Source: Duncaniella sp. (GTDB taxonomy: Bacteria; Bacteroidota; Bacteroidia; Bacteroidales; Muribaculaceae). Taken from it: 5,705 nt of DNA. The notes beneath the pieces were generated by a model. The model ran no database searches. It had not been told where the DNA came from and was given only the letters and a program-made list of their open reading frames with translations. The DNA is taken from contig JAIDJD010000326.1 in the NCBI GenBank assembly GCA_029052375.1, forward strand, positions 1 to 5,705, read 5' to 3'. Of the stretch, positions 1-5,705 are shown piece after piece; positions within the stretch are counted from its first letter, which is position 1, and each line of letters begins with the position of its first letter. The position numbers were made by a program, and so were the translations under genes.

Positions 1-162
1 TTTAGAGACGGATTTTTTTTATCCCGGGCGCATGGCTCCTCGTCCGGAATGGCTGGCGCCCCCAAAAAGCTGTTTGCTTAGGGTCATCCTCAGGGACGGG
101 AGCCCCGAGGATGGTTATTTAGGCAGATCTTTGGCCCTCAATTCTCCATTTTTATTTATGTA
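1..162. other. Non-coding upstream region with GC-rich structured island
   Basis: No convincing gene is present. A run of eight T at 13-20 could be the tail of a terminator for a gene left of the window, but its stem would lie mostly outside. From about 23 to 140 the DNA is GC-rich and full of inverted repeats, then becomes AT-rich again at about 140-185. GGGCGC at 26-31 can pair with GCGCCC at 56-61 across a 24-base loop, and a stronger hairpin lies at 85-113. TTAGGG at 78-83 could also pair with CCCTCA at 135-140 (one mismatch) and enclose that hairpin. The island could be a dispersed intergenic repeat, a small RNA, or debris from an upstream gene end. I could not match it to tRNA, tmRNA, SRP RNA or RNase P RNA. 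Confidence 0.5.
85..113. repeat. Inverted repeat / hairpin in the upstream region
   Basis: CATCCTC at 85-91 is the perfect reverse complement of GAGGATG at 107-113. After an A-C mismatch (92/106) the stem continues with GGG 93-95 against CCC 103-105, leaving a 7-base loop. The outer arms can be extended by T84-G114 and G83-T115 wobbles. No run of T follows directly on either strand (only GTTATTT on the +), so it is not a classical intrinsic terminator. The GTCATCCT...AGGATG shape resembles the palindromic intergenic repeats scattered through many Bacteroidota genomes, but the repeat status cannot be shown from one copy. Confidence 0.55.
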
Positions 163-187
163 TTGTGCGTTTTTTTTGTTAACTTTG
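155..187 (+). promoter_or_regulatory. Bacteroidetes-type sigma-70 promoter for nfnA
   Basis: TAACTTTG at 180-187 is an exact match to the Bacteroidetes -7 element TAnnTTTG, and the following C also fits the extended consensus. The -33 TTTG element is weak: TTTATG at 155-160 has acceptable spacing and ATTG at 162-165 is a bit close. Transcription would begin near 192-196, giving a leader of only about 15-20 bases before the ATG at 211. This argues against the in-frame upstream TTG at 163, which would lie before the transcription start. The region is AT-rich, as expected of a promoter in a GC-rich genome. Confidence 0.6.
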
Positions 188-210
188 CCTTCCACAATCA
201 CAACGTGCTT

Positions 211-1005
211 ATGAACCTTATTGTCAACAAGGAGCATTTCTCGGAAAATGTAGTGAAATTCGAGGTCGAGGCGCCTCTCATAGCCCGCTCGCGCAAGCCG
301 GGCCACTTTGTCATCGTCCGCACGGGCGACGGCGGGGAGCGCATCCCGCTCACCATAGCTGACGCCGATCCCGTAAGGGGCACCGTCACTCTTGTGGTGC
401 AGAAGGTCGGAGTGTCTACGGCGAAAATCAACGCTCTCGAGCCGGGCGATTCGTTTGCCGACGTCGTGGGCCCGCTCGGCCAGGCCACTCATATCGAGAA
501 GGTCGGCACTGTGGTCTGCTGTGGCGGAGGTGTCGGCGTCGCCCCTCTTCTCCCCATAATCAAGGCCATGAAGCAGGCCGGCAACAGGGTGGTGTCTATA
601 CTCGCAGCCCGCACCGCCGACCTCATAATACTCGAACGCGAGGTGGCCGAGTGGAGCGACGAGGTGATAGTGATGACCGACGACGGCTCTAAGGGCTCCA
701 AAGGTCTCGTCACCGAGGGCCTCGAGGCCGTGATAGAGCGCGAGAAGGTAGACCAGGTGGTGGCCATCGGTCCGGCCGTGATGATGAAGTTCGTTGAGCT
801 CGCCACGCGCAAATATGACATACCCACAGTGGTGTCGCTCAACACCATCATGGTGGACGGCACCGGTATGTGCGGCGCCTGCCGCATCACTGTCGGCGGC
901 AAGACCAGGTTTGTCTGCATAGACGGCCCGGAGTTCGATGCCCATCAGGTAGACTTCGACGAGATGATAATGCGTCTCAAATCCTATAATCAGCAATCTC
1001 AATGA
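211..1005 (+). CDS. nfnA: NADH-dependent ferredoxin:NADP+ oxidoreductase, subunit A (NfnA)
   Basis: This 264-residue protein is the small subunit of the cytoplasmic Nfn complex, which reversibly couples NADH and reduced ferredoxin oxidation to NADP+ reduction. It belongs to the ferredoxin-NADP reductase / PyrK-like flavoproteins. RIPLTIAD (44-51) is the FAD-binding RxPLT motif of the N-terminal barrel. GGGVGVAP (105-112) opens the nucleotide-binding domain, TDDGS is at 156-160 and IGP at 186-188. The C-terminal [2Fe-2S] site shows Asp216, Cys221, Cys224 and Cys236. One Asp plus three Cys is the ligand set known for NfnA, whereas PyrK of dihydroorotate dehydrogenase uses four Cys. ATG 211 was chosen because a TTG start at 163 would add a Phe-rich, poorly conserved-looking tail lying across the promoter. 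The gene overlaps nfnB by ATGA, suggesting coupled translation. The family is often auto-annotated as 'sulfide/dihydroorotate dehydrogenase-like' protein, and a sulfide dehydrogenase (SudB) role is the main alternative. Confidence 0.9.
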   Translation: MNLIVNKEHFSENVVKFEVEAPLIARSRKPGHFVIVRTGDGGERIPLTIADADPVRGTVTLVVQKVGVSTAKINALEPGDSFADVVGPLGQATHIEKVGTVVCCGGGVGVAPLLPIIKAMKQAGNRVVSILAARTADLIILEREVAEWSDEVIVMTDDGSKGSKGLVTEGLEAVIEREKVDQVVAIGPAVMMKFVELATRKYDIPTVVSLNTIMVDGTGMCGACRITVGGKTRFVCIDGPEFDAHQVDFDEMIMRLKSYNQQSQ

Positions 1006-2456
1006 ACCAGGATACAAACCGCGCCGCCTCATGGCGCGAAGAGCTGCGCAAGTCAAGGAGCGTCAGGGAGCGCACCGCCATACCGCGCGTCGCCATGCCC
1101 CAGCTCGACCCGGACTACCGCATCGCCTGCAACGAGGAGGTCAACCGGGGCCTCACGCGCGAGATGGCCGTGCTCGAGGCCGCGCGCTGTCTCGACTGTC
1201 CCGACCCCCAGTGCATGACCGGATGTCCCGTAGGCATACATATCCCCGCCTTCATCAAGAACATCGAGCGCGGAGATGAGGCCGGGGCCTACCGTGTCCT
1301 GCGCATGACCTCGGCCCTCCCGGCCGTCTGCGGCCGCGTGTGTCCGCAGGAGAAGCAGTGTGAGAGCAAGTGCATATACCATAAGATGGGCACGGCCCCG
1401 GTGGCTATAGGCTATCTCGAACGCTATGCGGCAGACTGTGCCGCGGACGTGGCCGAGAACACCGCTGCCGTGCCCTCCGGCCCGAAGATTGCCGTGGCAG
1501 GCTCTGGCCCAGCCGGACTTGCGTTCGCCGGAGAGATGGCCTCGTACGGCTATCGTGTGACAGTCTTTGAGGCACTCCACAGAGTGGGCGGCGTCCTCAT
1601 CTACGGCATACCCGAATTCCGTCTGCCCAACTCGGTGGTGGAGAGGGAGATTGAATCTCTCCGACGCCAGGGCGTGGAGTTTGTGACAGACTGCATCATA
1701 GGCAAGACCCTCAGCCACGACCAGTTGCGCGAGATGGGCTTCGAGGGTATCTTCGTAGGCTCCGGAGCCGGTCTGCCGCGCTTCATGGGCATCCCCGGCG
1801 AGAACTATATCGGCGTCATGTCGAGCAACGAATACCTGACCCGCATCAACCTGATGGGCGCCGGACAGGAAGGCGAGGATACCCCTGTGCTCAAGGGCCG
1901 CAGCGTGGCCGTCATCGGCGGCGGCAACACGGCCATGGACTCGTGCCGCACGGCCCGGCGCCAGGGTGCCGAGCGTGTGATGATAGTCTACCGCCGCGGC
2001 GAGGCCGAGATGCCTGCGCGCATCGAGGAGGTGGAGCACGCCAAGGAGGAGGGTGTCGAGTTCCTGACGCTCTGCAACCCCGTGGAGTATCTCGCCGACG
2101 AGAACGGCCGCGTGTGCCGTATGCGCCTCCAGCGCATGGAGCTCGGCGAGCCTGACGCCTCGGGGCGCCGTTCGCCTGTGCCCGTCGAGGGCGCCATCGA
2201 GGAGATTCCTGCCGACATGGTGATAGTCAGCGTCGGCGTCTCGCCCAACCCAATCATACCCAATGCCTTTGCCGGCCTTGAAGTGTCGCGCCGCGGCACC
2301 ATCGAGGTGGACGGCGAGACGATGCGCTCCTCCATGCCCGACATCTGGGCCGGAGGCGACATAGTCCGCGGAGGCGCTACCGTCATACTCGCCATGGGCG
2401 ACGGACGCCGGGCCGCAAGAGCCATGCACGCCGCCCTGTCGGCAAGAAAAAACTGA
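1002..2456 (+). CDS. nfnB: NADH-dependent ferredoxin:NADP+ oxidoreductase, subunit B (NfnB; GltD-like)
   Basis: The 484-residue large subunit of Nfn would carry the bifurcating FAD, two [4Fe-4S] clusters and the NADP(H) site. The N-terminal ferredoxin-like domain has C63-x2-C66-x4-C71-x3-C75-P and C110-x3-C114-P-x5-C120-x3-C124, the eight cysteines of GltD-type proteins. Glu117, in VCPQE, is a candidate for the glutamate ligand reported for one cluster in studied Nfn enzymes. VAGSGPAGLAFA (165-176) is the first dinucleotide fold (FAD). VIGGGNTAMD (304-313) followed by VYRR (329-332) is the second, with arginines suited to the NADPH 2'-phosphate. GGDIVRGGATVILAMGDGRR (451-470) is the C-terminal FAD contact. 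Length is close to the usual 460-480. It is often labelled 'NADPH-dependent glutamate synthase' small chain, but no glutamate synthase large subunit is adjacent and the partner is nfnA, so Nfn is the better call. The start overlaps the nfnA stop (ATGA). Confidence 0.9.
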   Translation: MNQDTNRAASWREELRKSRSVRERTAIPRVAMPQLDPDYRIACNEEVNRGLTREMAVLEAARCLDCPDPQCMTGCPVGIHIPAFIKNIERGDEAGAYRVLRMTSALPAVCGRVCPQEKQCESKCIYHKMGTAPVAIGYLERYAADCAADVAENTAAVPSGPKIAVAGSGPAGLAFAGEMASYGYRVTVFEALHRVGGVLIYGIPEFRLPNSVVEREIESLRRQGVEFVTDCIIGKTLSHDQLREMGFEGIFVGSGAGLPRFMGIPGENYIGVMSSNEYLTRINLMGAGQEGEDTPVLKGRSVAVIGGGNTAMDSCRTARRQGAERVMIVYRRGEAEMPARIEEVEHAKEEGVEFLTLCNPVEYLADENGRVCRMRLQRMELGEPDASGRRSPVPVEGAIEEIPADMVIVSVGVSPNPIIPNAFAGLEVSRRGTIEVDGETMRSSMPDIWAGGDIVRGGATVILAMGDGRRAARAMHAALSARKN

Positions 2457-2479
2457 GAGGTTCTGACCGAGCAACCTCT
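2456..2479 (+). other. Short hairpin just after the nfnB stop codon
   Basis: AGAGGTT at 2456-2462 pairs perfectly with AACCTCT at 2473-2479 around a 10-base loop, and the stem begins on the last base of the nfnB stop. No T run follows (GATTATGCC), so it is probably not a strong intrinsic terminator. It may be a weak attenuator or protect the nfnAB part of the transcript. The next ATG is 18 bases beyond the stem. Confidence 0.45.
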
Positions 2480-2496
2480 GATTATGCCTGAATCCA

Positions 2497-3945
2497 ATGA
2501 CCCGTATATACGACTTCAAGAAAATATTGCTCATGCTCTCGGCCCTCGCACCGGTCCAGATACTGGCGGCGCAGGTCCCTTCTGAGGCCGACGCCATAGC
2601 CGCCGAGGCCCGCAAGGCTCCGCGCAACCGCGCGCTCCAGCTCAAGGCCGGCAAGGCCCTGAGCGAAGAGGGCAGGTTTGCCGAGGCCATACCCTTCTTC
2701 CTCAAAGGTCCCGCCGAGGGCAATCTCGGCGCCGCCGAGGCAAGCTTCTATCTCTACGACTTCGACAATGCCGATACCTACCTGGAGCGGTATACCGAAA
2801 AGCGCACCAGAGAGCAGGAGGCCGCCGACCGCAACTTCTCGTGGCTCCCCTCAGGCGAGGCCACCGACTGGACCGAGTATCTTTCGGGCCGCATAGAGAT
2901 GGGCCGCTCGATGCTCGACCGCGTGGAGAAGATACAGGTGATAGACAGCGTCAACATCCCGCTCGACGCTGTGGCCCGGTATATCCGCCTCTCCGGCGGC
3001 GCCGGGTCTGTGGCGTCTCCGGACGAGGTGGGCCACATAGTCAGCGACGAGACTCTCGGCAGTCTCGGCCTCGACGACATCACAGGCACAGCCTTTGTCA
3101 CCGAGTCCGGCAACGAGATAATGTGGACAGGGACAGATCCCGGCGGCCTATCGGCCATGTATGAGAGCTATCGCCTCGCCGACGGCACCTGGGACACGCC
3201 AAGGAAGCTCTTCAGCTACGAGAGCATCTTCGGCTCGCAGGATGGCGCGACGGTCACATCTCCCTTCCTGATGAGCGACGGCGTCACCCTCTACTTTGCC
3301 GCAGACGGAGCCGAGAGCCTCGGAGGGCTCGACCTCTTTGTCTCGCGCCGCGACGACGACCGCTTTCTCCAGCCCTCCAACCTGGGTATGCCCTACAACT
3401 CGCCCTACAACGACTATCTCTATGCCGTGGACGAGGAGACGGGCGCGGGCTTCTGGGTGAGCGACCGCAACCAGATACCCGACACCGTCACCCTCTACAC
3501 CTTTGTCCCCTCGGAGCTGCGAGTCAACTATCCCACCGACATCCCCGGGCTGACATCCTATGCGCGCCTGGCCTCTATAAAGGACACCCAGGACCCCGCG
3601 AAAGACTATGCCCCCCTGCGCCGCCGCCTGGCCTCGCTGGCCCAGGGTGCGCCAAAGGGCCGGCGCAACACCGGATATGACTTCACCTTCGCGCTCCCCG
3701 ACGGACGCATCGCCCACCGCCTGAGCGACTTGCGCGCCCCGCTCGCCCGCAAGGCCATGGAGGAATATCTCGACGCCCGCCGCCGCCTCGGCTCCATGCA
3801 GGACGAGCTCGCCTCGCTCCGGGCCCGCTATGCCGGGGGAGACCGCTCTGTCTCGGACGCCATCCTCTCGCTCGAACAGAAGACCGAGGCACTGAGAGCG
3901 TCGCTCACCGACCTCTCCAACGCCGTGGTCACAGCCGAACACTGA
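2497..3945 (+). CDS. Exported TPR/PD40 (WD40-like propeller) domain protein of Bacteroidales type
   Basis: I recognise the family type but no specific function. The 482-residue product starts with a short basic region (R3, K8, K9) and a hydrophobic stretch at 10-25, a probable Sec signal peptide cut near A24/A25. There is no cysteine anywhere, hence no lipobox. Residues 27-105 are helical and TPR-like, with A-x-x-F/Y spacing and a YLYDFDNADTYLERY segment at 85-99. VEKIQVIDSVNIPL (143-156) resembles a conserved linker of such proteins. The PD40 part is clearest at 255-285, with SDGVTLYFAADGAESLGGLD at 260-279, and at 295-325 with NLGMPYNSPYND and WVSDRN. This is the repeat found in PorE-like and OmpA-associated propellers, but no OmpA domain follows. 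Residues 415-470 form a probable coiled coil. Likely location is periplasm or envelope. Spacing is 40 bases from nfnB and 33 to floA, without a visible promoter. ATG 2497 was chosen because it directly precedes the signal peptide. Other roles, such as a scaffold for an envelope complex, remain open. Confidence 0.8.
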   Translation: MTRIYDFKKILLMLSALAPVQILAAQVPSEADAIAAEARKAPRNRALQLKAGKALSEEGRFAEAIPFFLKGPAEGNLGAAEASFYLYDFDNADTYLERYTEKRTREQEAADRNFSWLPSGEATDWTEYLSGRIEMGRSMLDRVEKIQVIDSVNIPLDAVARYIRLSGGAGSVASPDEVGHIVSDETLGSLGLDDITGTAFVTESGNEIMWTGTDPGGLSAMYESYRLADGTWDTPRKLFSYESIFGSQDGATVTSPFLMSDGVTLYFAADGAESLGGLDLFVSRRDDDRFLQPSNLGMPYNSPYNDYLYAVDEETGAGFWVSDRNQIPDTVTLYTFVPSELRVNYPTDIPGLTSYARLASIKDTQDPAKDYAPLRRRLASLAQGAPKGRRNTGYDFTFALPDGRIAHRLSDLRAPLARKAMEEYLDARRRLGSMQDELASLRARYAGGDRSVSDAILSLEQKTEALRASLTDLSNAVVTAEH

Positions 3946-3957
3946 ACAGCAGACACC

Positions 3958-3968
3958 AATTAAATAAA
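3958..3968 (+). promoter_or_regulatory. AT-rich translation leader of floA
   Basis: AATTAAATAAA ends 10 bases before the floA ATG, and no GGAGG-like sequence is present. Bacteroidota ribosomes rely little on Shine-Dalgarno pairing and prefer A-rich unstructured leaders, so this stretch probably serves that role. It stands out strongly from the GC-rich coding sequence on both sides. No TAnnTTTG element is visible in this 33-base gap. Confidence 0.4.
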
Positions 3969-3978
3969 CCATAGACCC

Positions 3979-4950
3979 ATGACCGTCACAGTAATCCTGC
4001 TCGGAGTAGCCCTGCTGGTGCTCCTAAGCATCTTTTTCTACTACGTGCCCTTCTTCCTCTGGATATCGGCACGCGTCAGCGGAGTCCACATCTCGCTGAT
4101 ACAGCTCTTCCTGATGCGCATCCGCAAGGTGCCCGCCTCAGTGATAGTACGCGCCCTCATCGAGGCCCACAAGGCCGGGCTCAACGACGTCAACCGCGAC
4201 GACCTCGAGGCCCACTACCTGGCCGGCGGCAACGTCGAGAAGGTGGTCCACGCCCTCGTCTCAGCCTCCAAGGCCAACATCGACCTCGGCTTCAAGATGG
4301 CCACCGCCATCGACCTCGCCGGCCGCGACGTCTTCCAGGCCGTGCAGATGTCTGTCAACCCCAAGGTAATCGAGACCCCTCACGTCACCGCTGTGGCCAA
4401 GGACGGCATCCAGCTCATAGCCATCGCCCGCGTCACAGTCCGCGCCAACATACGCCAGCTCGTGGGCGGCGCCGGCGAGGACACCGTGCTGGCCCGTGTG
4501 GGCGAGGGCATAGTCTCGTCCATCGGCTCGTCCGAGAGCCACAAGCTTGTGCTCGAGAATCCTGACAACATCTCAAAGCTCGTGCTGCGCAAGGGCCTCG
4601 ACTCGGGCACGGCCTTCGAGATACTCTCCATCGACATCGCCGACATCGACATAGGCAAGAACATCGGAGCCGCACTCCAGATAGACCAGGCCCAGGCCGA
4701 CAAGAACATCGCCCAGGCCAAGGCCGAGGAGCGCCGCGCAATGGCCATAGCCCTCGAGCAGGAGATGCGCGCCAAGGCCCAGGAGGCACGTGCCAAGGTG
4801 ATAGAGGCCGAGGCCGAACTGCCCCGCGCCATGGCCCAGGCATTCCTCTCGGGCAATCTCGGCATTATGGACTATTACCGCATGAAGAACATGGAGGCCG
4901 ACACCACAATGCGGCAGAACATCGCCAATCCTCCCATCTCTGACAAATGA
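3979..4950 (+). CDS. floA: Flotillin-like protein FloA (UPF0365 family)
   Basis: This 323-residue membrane scaffold protein is thought to form oligomeric assemblies in functional membrane microdomains and to influence membrane fluidity and protein organisation, as studied for Bacillus FloA (YqfA). A hydrophobic segment at 3-29 anchors it; MRIRKVPASVIV (46-57) is a family hallmark. The SPFH/PHB-like domain covers roughly 110-230, including VNPKVIETPHVTAVAKDGIQ (126-145) and SIDIADIDIGKNIG (217-230). A flotillin Ala/Glu/Lys-rich coiled coil follows at 233-285 (AQADKNIAQAKAEERRAMAI begins at 238), and the tail LGIMDYYRMKNMEADTTMR (294-312) is also characteristic. Length matches the usual 320-335. 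In many bacteria floA lies next to nfeD, whose product is a partner. No nfeD is visible here; an exported PD40 protein is upstream instead. The stop overlaps the next start by ATGA. Confidence 0.95.
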   Translation: MTVTVILLGVALLVLLSIFFYYVPFFLWISARVSGVHISLIQLFLMRIRKVPASVIVRALIEAHKAGLNDVNRDDLEAHYLAGGNVEKVVHALVSASKANIDLGFKMATAIDLAGRDVFQAVQMSVNPKVIETPHVTAVAKDGIQLIAIARVTVRANIRQLVGGAGEDTVLARVGEGIVSSIGSSESHKLVLENPDNISKLVLRKGLDSGTAFEILSIDIADIDIGKNIGAALQIDQAQADKNIAQAKAEERRAMAIALEQEMRAKAQEARAKVIEAEAELPRAMAQAFLSGNLGIMDYYRMKNMEADTTMRQNIANPPISDK

Positions 4951-5705
4951 CCGACCTGCGGAAGATAATTTCGACAACAAGAAAGTATAATTTCCACTCC
5001 CACACCCAGTACTGCGACGGCCGCGAGCCTATGGCCCGCATGGCCGCGCAGGCTGTGGCCGACGGACTTGAGCACTACGGCTTCTCTCCCCATTCGCCGG
5101 TGCCCGGGTCCGTCTCCTCTTCGTGCAATATGCGTCTGGCTGATGTCCCGGCCTACTTTGCAGAGTTCGAGCGCCTGAAGGCCCTGTATGATGGCCGGAT
5201 AGAGCTCTACCGCTCGATGGAGATAGACTACCTGGGCGAGGAGTGGGGTGCGCACATACCTTATTTCCAAGAGCTGCCGCTCGACTACCGTCTCAGCTCG
5301 GTCCACTTTGTCAAGGCCCCGGGAGGCGAAGAGATAGATGTCGACGGGCGTCCGGACTCGTTCGTGCGCAAGATGGAGAGATATTTTGGCGGAGACATAC
5401 GCTATGTGGTCGACGCCTTCTATGCCCGCACCCTCTCGATGATAGAGCATGGAGGGTTTGACATCATAGGCCACTTCGACAAGATCGGGTTCAACGCATC
5501 GTGTTTCTCGCCCGGCATCGAGGACGAGCCCTGGTATCGCCGCCACATAGACGACGTCATAGACGCCGTCGCCGCCGCAGGCATAATAGTCGAGGTCAAC
5601 ACCAAGGCGTGGCTCCCGAATCCAGGATGCACACCCGGTCAGGAGGCGTCACACCGCCCGCGCCTCTTCCCATCGCAGGCGACAATAGAGCGTCTCGCCA
5701 AGGCG
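4947..5705 (+). CDS. PHP-domain histidinol-phosphatase (HisJ/HisK type), 3' end cut by the window
   Basis: The reading frame is open from ATG 4947 to the window end, giving 253 residues without a stop. It fits the PHP-family histidinol-phosphatases, which hydrolyse L-histidinol phosphate to histidinol in the cytoplasm using a cluster of bound metals. Metal-ligand motifs appear in order: HSHTQYCDG (H17, H19, D24), SPHSP (H49), MEIDY (E92, D94), SVH (H120), GHFDK (H176, D178) and VEVNTK (E216, N218). The last expected motif, a D-x-H near the C terminus, lies beyond the window. HisJ/HisK proteins usually have about 250-290 residues, so little is missing. The start shares ATGA with the floA stop, suggesting translational coupling. 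No other his gene is visible, so another PHP phosphoesterase substrate cannot be excluded. Confidence 0.88.
   Translation, partial: MTDLRKIISTTRKYNFHSHTQYCDGREPMARMAAQAVADGLEHYGFSPHSPVPGSVSSSCNMRLADVPAYFAEFERLKALYDGRIELYRSMEIDYLGEEWGAHIPYFQELPLDYRLSSVHFVKAPGGEEIDVDGRPDSFVRKMERYFGGDIRYVVDAFYARTLSMIEHGGFDIIGHFDKIGFNASCFSPGIEDEPWYRRHIDDVIDAVAAAGIIVEVNTKAWLPNPGCTPGQEASHRPRLFPSQATIERLAKA

Noticed and set aside
85..113. Hairpin as an intrinsic terminator or tRNA arm
   Set aside because: No T run follows on either strand, and the surrounding bases do not form the acceptor, D or T arms of a tRNA.
32..214. A 60-codon + strand frame in the upstream region
   Set aside because: It reads through the hairpin and the promoter, has no leader or domain, and its composition changes with the GC-rich and AT-rich blocks rather than like a protein.
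115..1056. A 313-codon minus-strand frame opposite nfnA
   Set aside because: Same shadow effect: low-complexity His/Gly/Leu composition, no domain, and it runs through the promoter and the real gene.
1002..2456. NfnB as the small subunit of NADPH glutamate synthase (GltD)
   Set aside because: The fold is shared, but no gltB-like gene is next to it and its translationally coupled partner is a [2Fe-2S] NfnA flavoprotein.
2484..2585. A small frame from ATG 2484 (33 codons) overlapping the start of the PD40 gene in another frame
   Set aside because: Short, without recognisable features, and 13 bases upstream of a start that leads straight into a signal peptide. A leader peptide is possible but unsupported.
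1053..2723. A 556-codon open frame on the minus strand opposite nfnB
   Set aside because: It mirrors the codon structure of nfnB. The translation is rich in His, Ala and Gly with no recognisable domain, and the + strand protein has all its catalytic motifs.
3148..3972. A 274-codon minus-strand frame opposite the PD40 gene
   Set aside because: Gly/Val/Glu-rich shadow of the real frame with no family resemblance.
4681..4830. Repetitive GCC/AAG/GAG-rich stretch in floA as a DNA repeat
   Set aside because: It encodes the Ala/Glu/Lys coiled coil typical of flotillins; no exact tandem unit is present.

Overview
The window looks like chromosomal DNA from a GC-rich member of the Bacteroidales (Bacteroidota). 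Three things point there. The promoter-like element before the first gene matches the Bacteroidetes -7 consensus TAnnTTTG. The starts lack Shine-Dalgarno sequences, and the one non-overlapping downstream start I could assess has an AT-rich leader instead. An exported TPR/PD40 protein of a kind typical of Bacteroidales sits in the middle. Isoleucine is coded heavily by ATA despite the GC-rich background, which made me think of the Muribaculaceae (S24-7) group, but family-level placement is a guess.

Layout: positions 1-210 are non-coding. They hold a GC-rich island with inverted repeats, flanked by AT-rich DNA, and then a promoter at about 155-187. All five genes that follow are on the + strand and tightly packed: nfnA (211-1005), nfnB (1002-2456), a TPR/PD40 exported protein (2497-3945), floA (3979-4950), and a PHP-family histidinol-phosphatase cut by the window end (4947-5705+). 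Two junctions are 4-base ATGA overlaps (nfnA/nfnB and floA/PHP). The other two gaps are 40 and 33 bases with no recognisable promoter, so one transcript is plausible.

The first two genes encode the two subunits of the electron-bifurcating NADH-dependent ferredoxin:NADP+ oxidoreductase (Nfn). The expected FAD, NAD(P) and iron-sulfur ligands are all visible, including the Asp that replaces a Cys at the [2Fe-2S] site. The third and fourth genes are envelope-related: an exported protein with a partial beta-propeller, and a flotillin-like membrane scaffold. The fifth is probably the phosphatase step of histidine synthesis. The genes share no obvious pathway, so this reads as a housekeeping cluster. 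I see no CRISPR array, insertion sequence, phage gene, tRNA or rRNA, and no clear sign of a previously undescribed system. The points most worth following are the structured upstream island and the pairing of the PD40 protein with floA where nfeD is often found.
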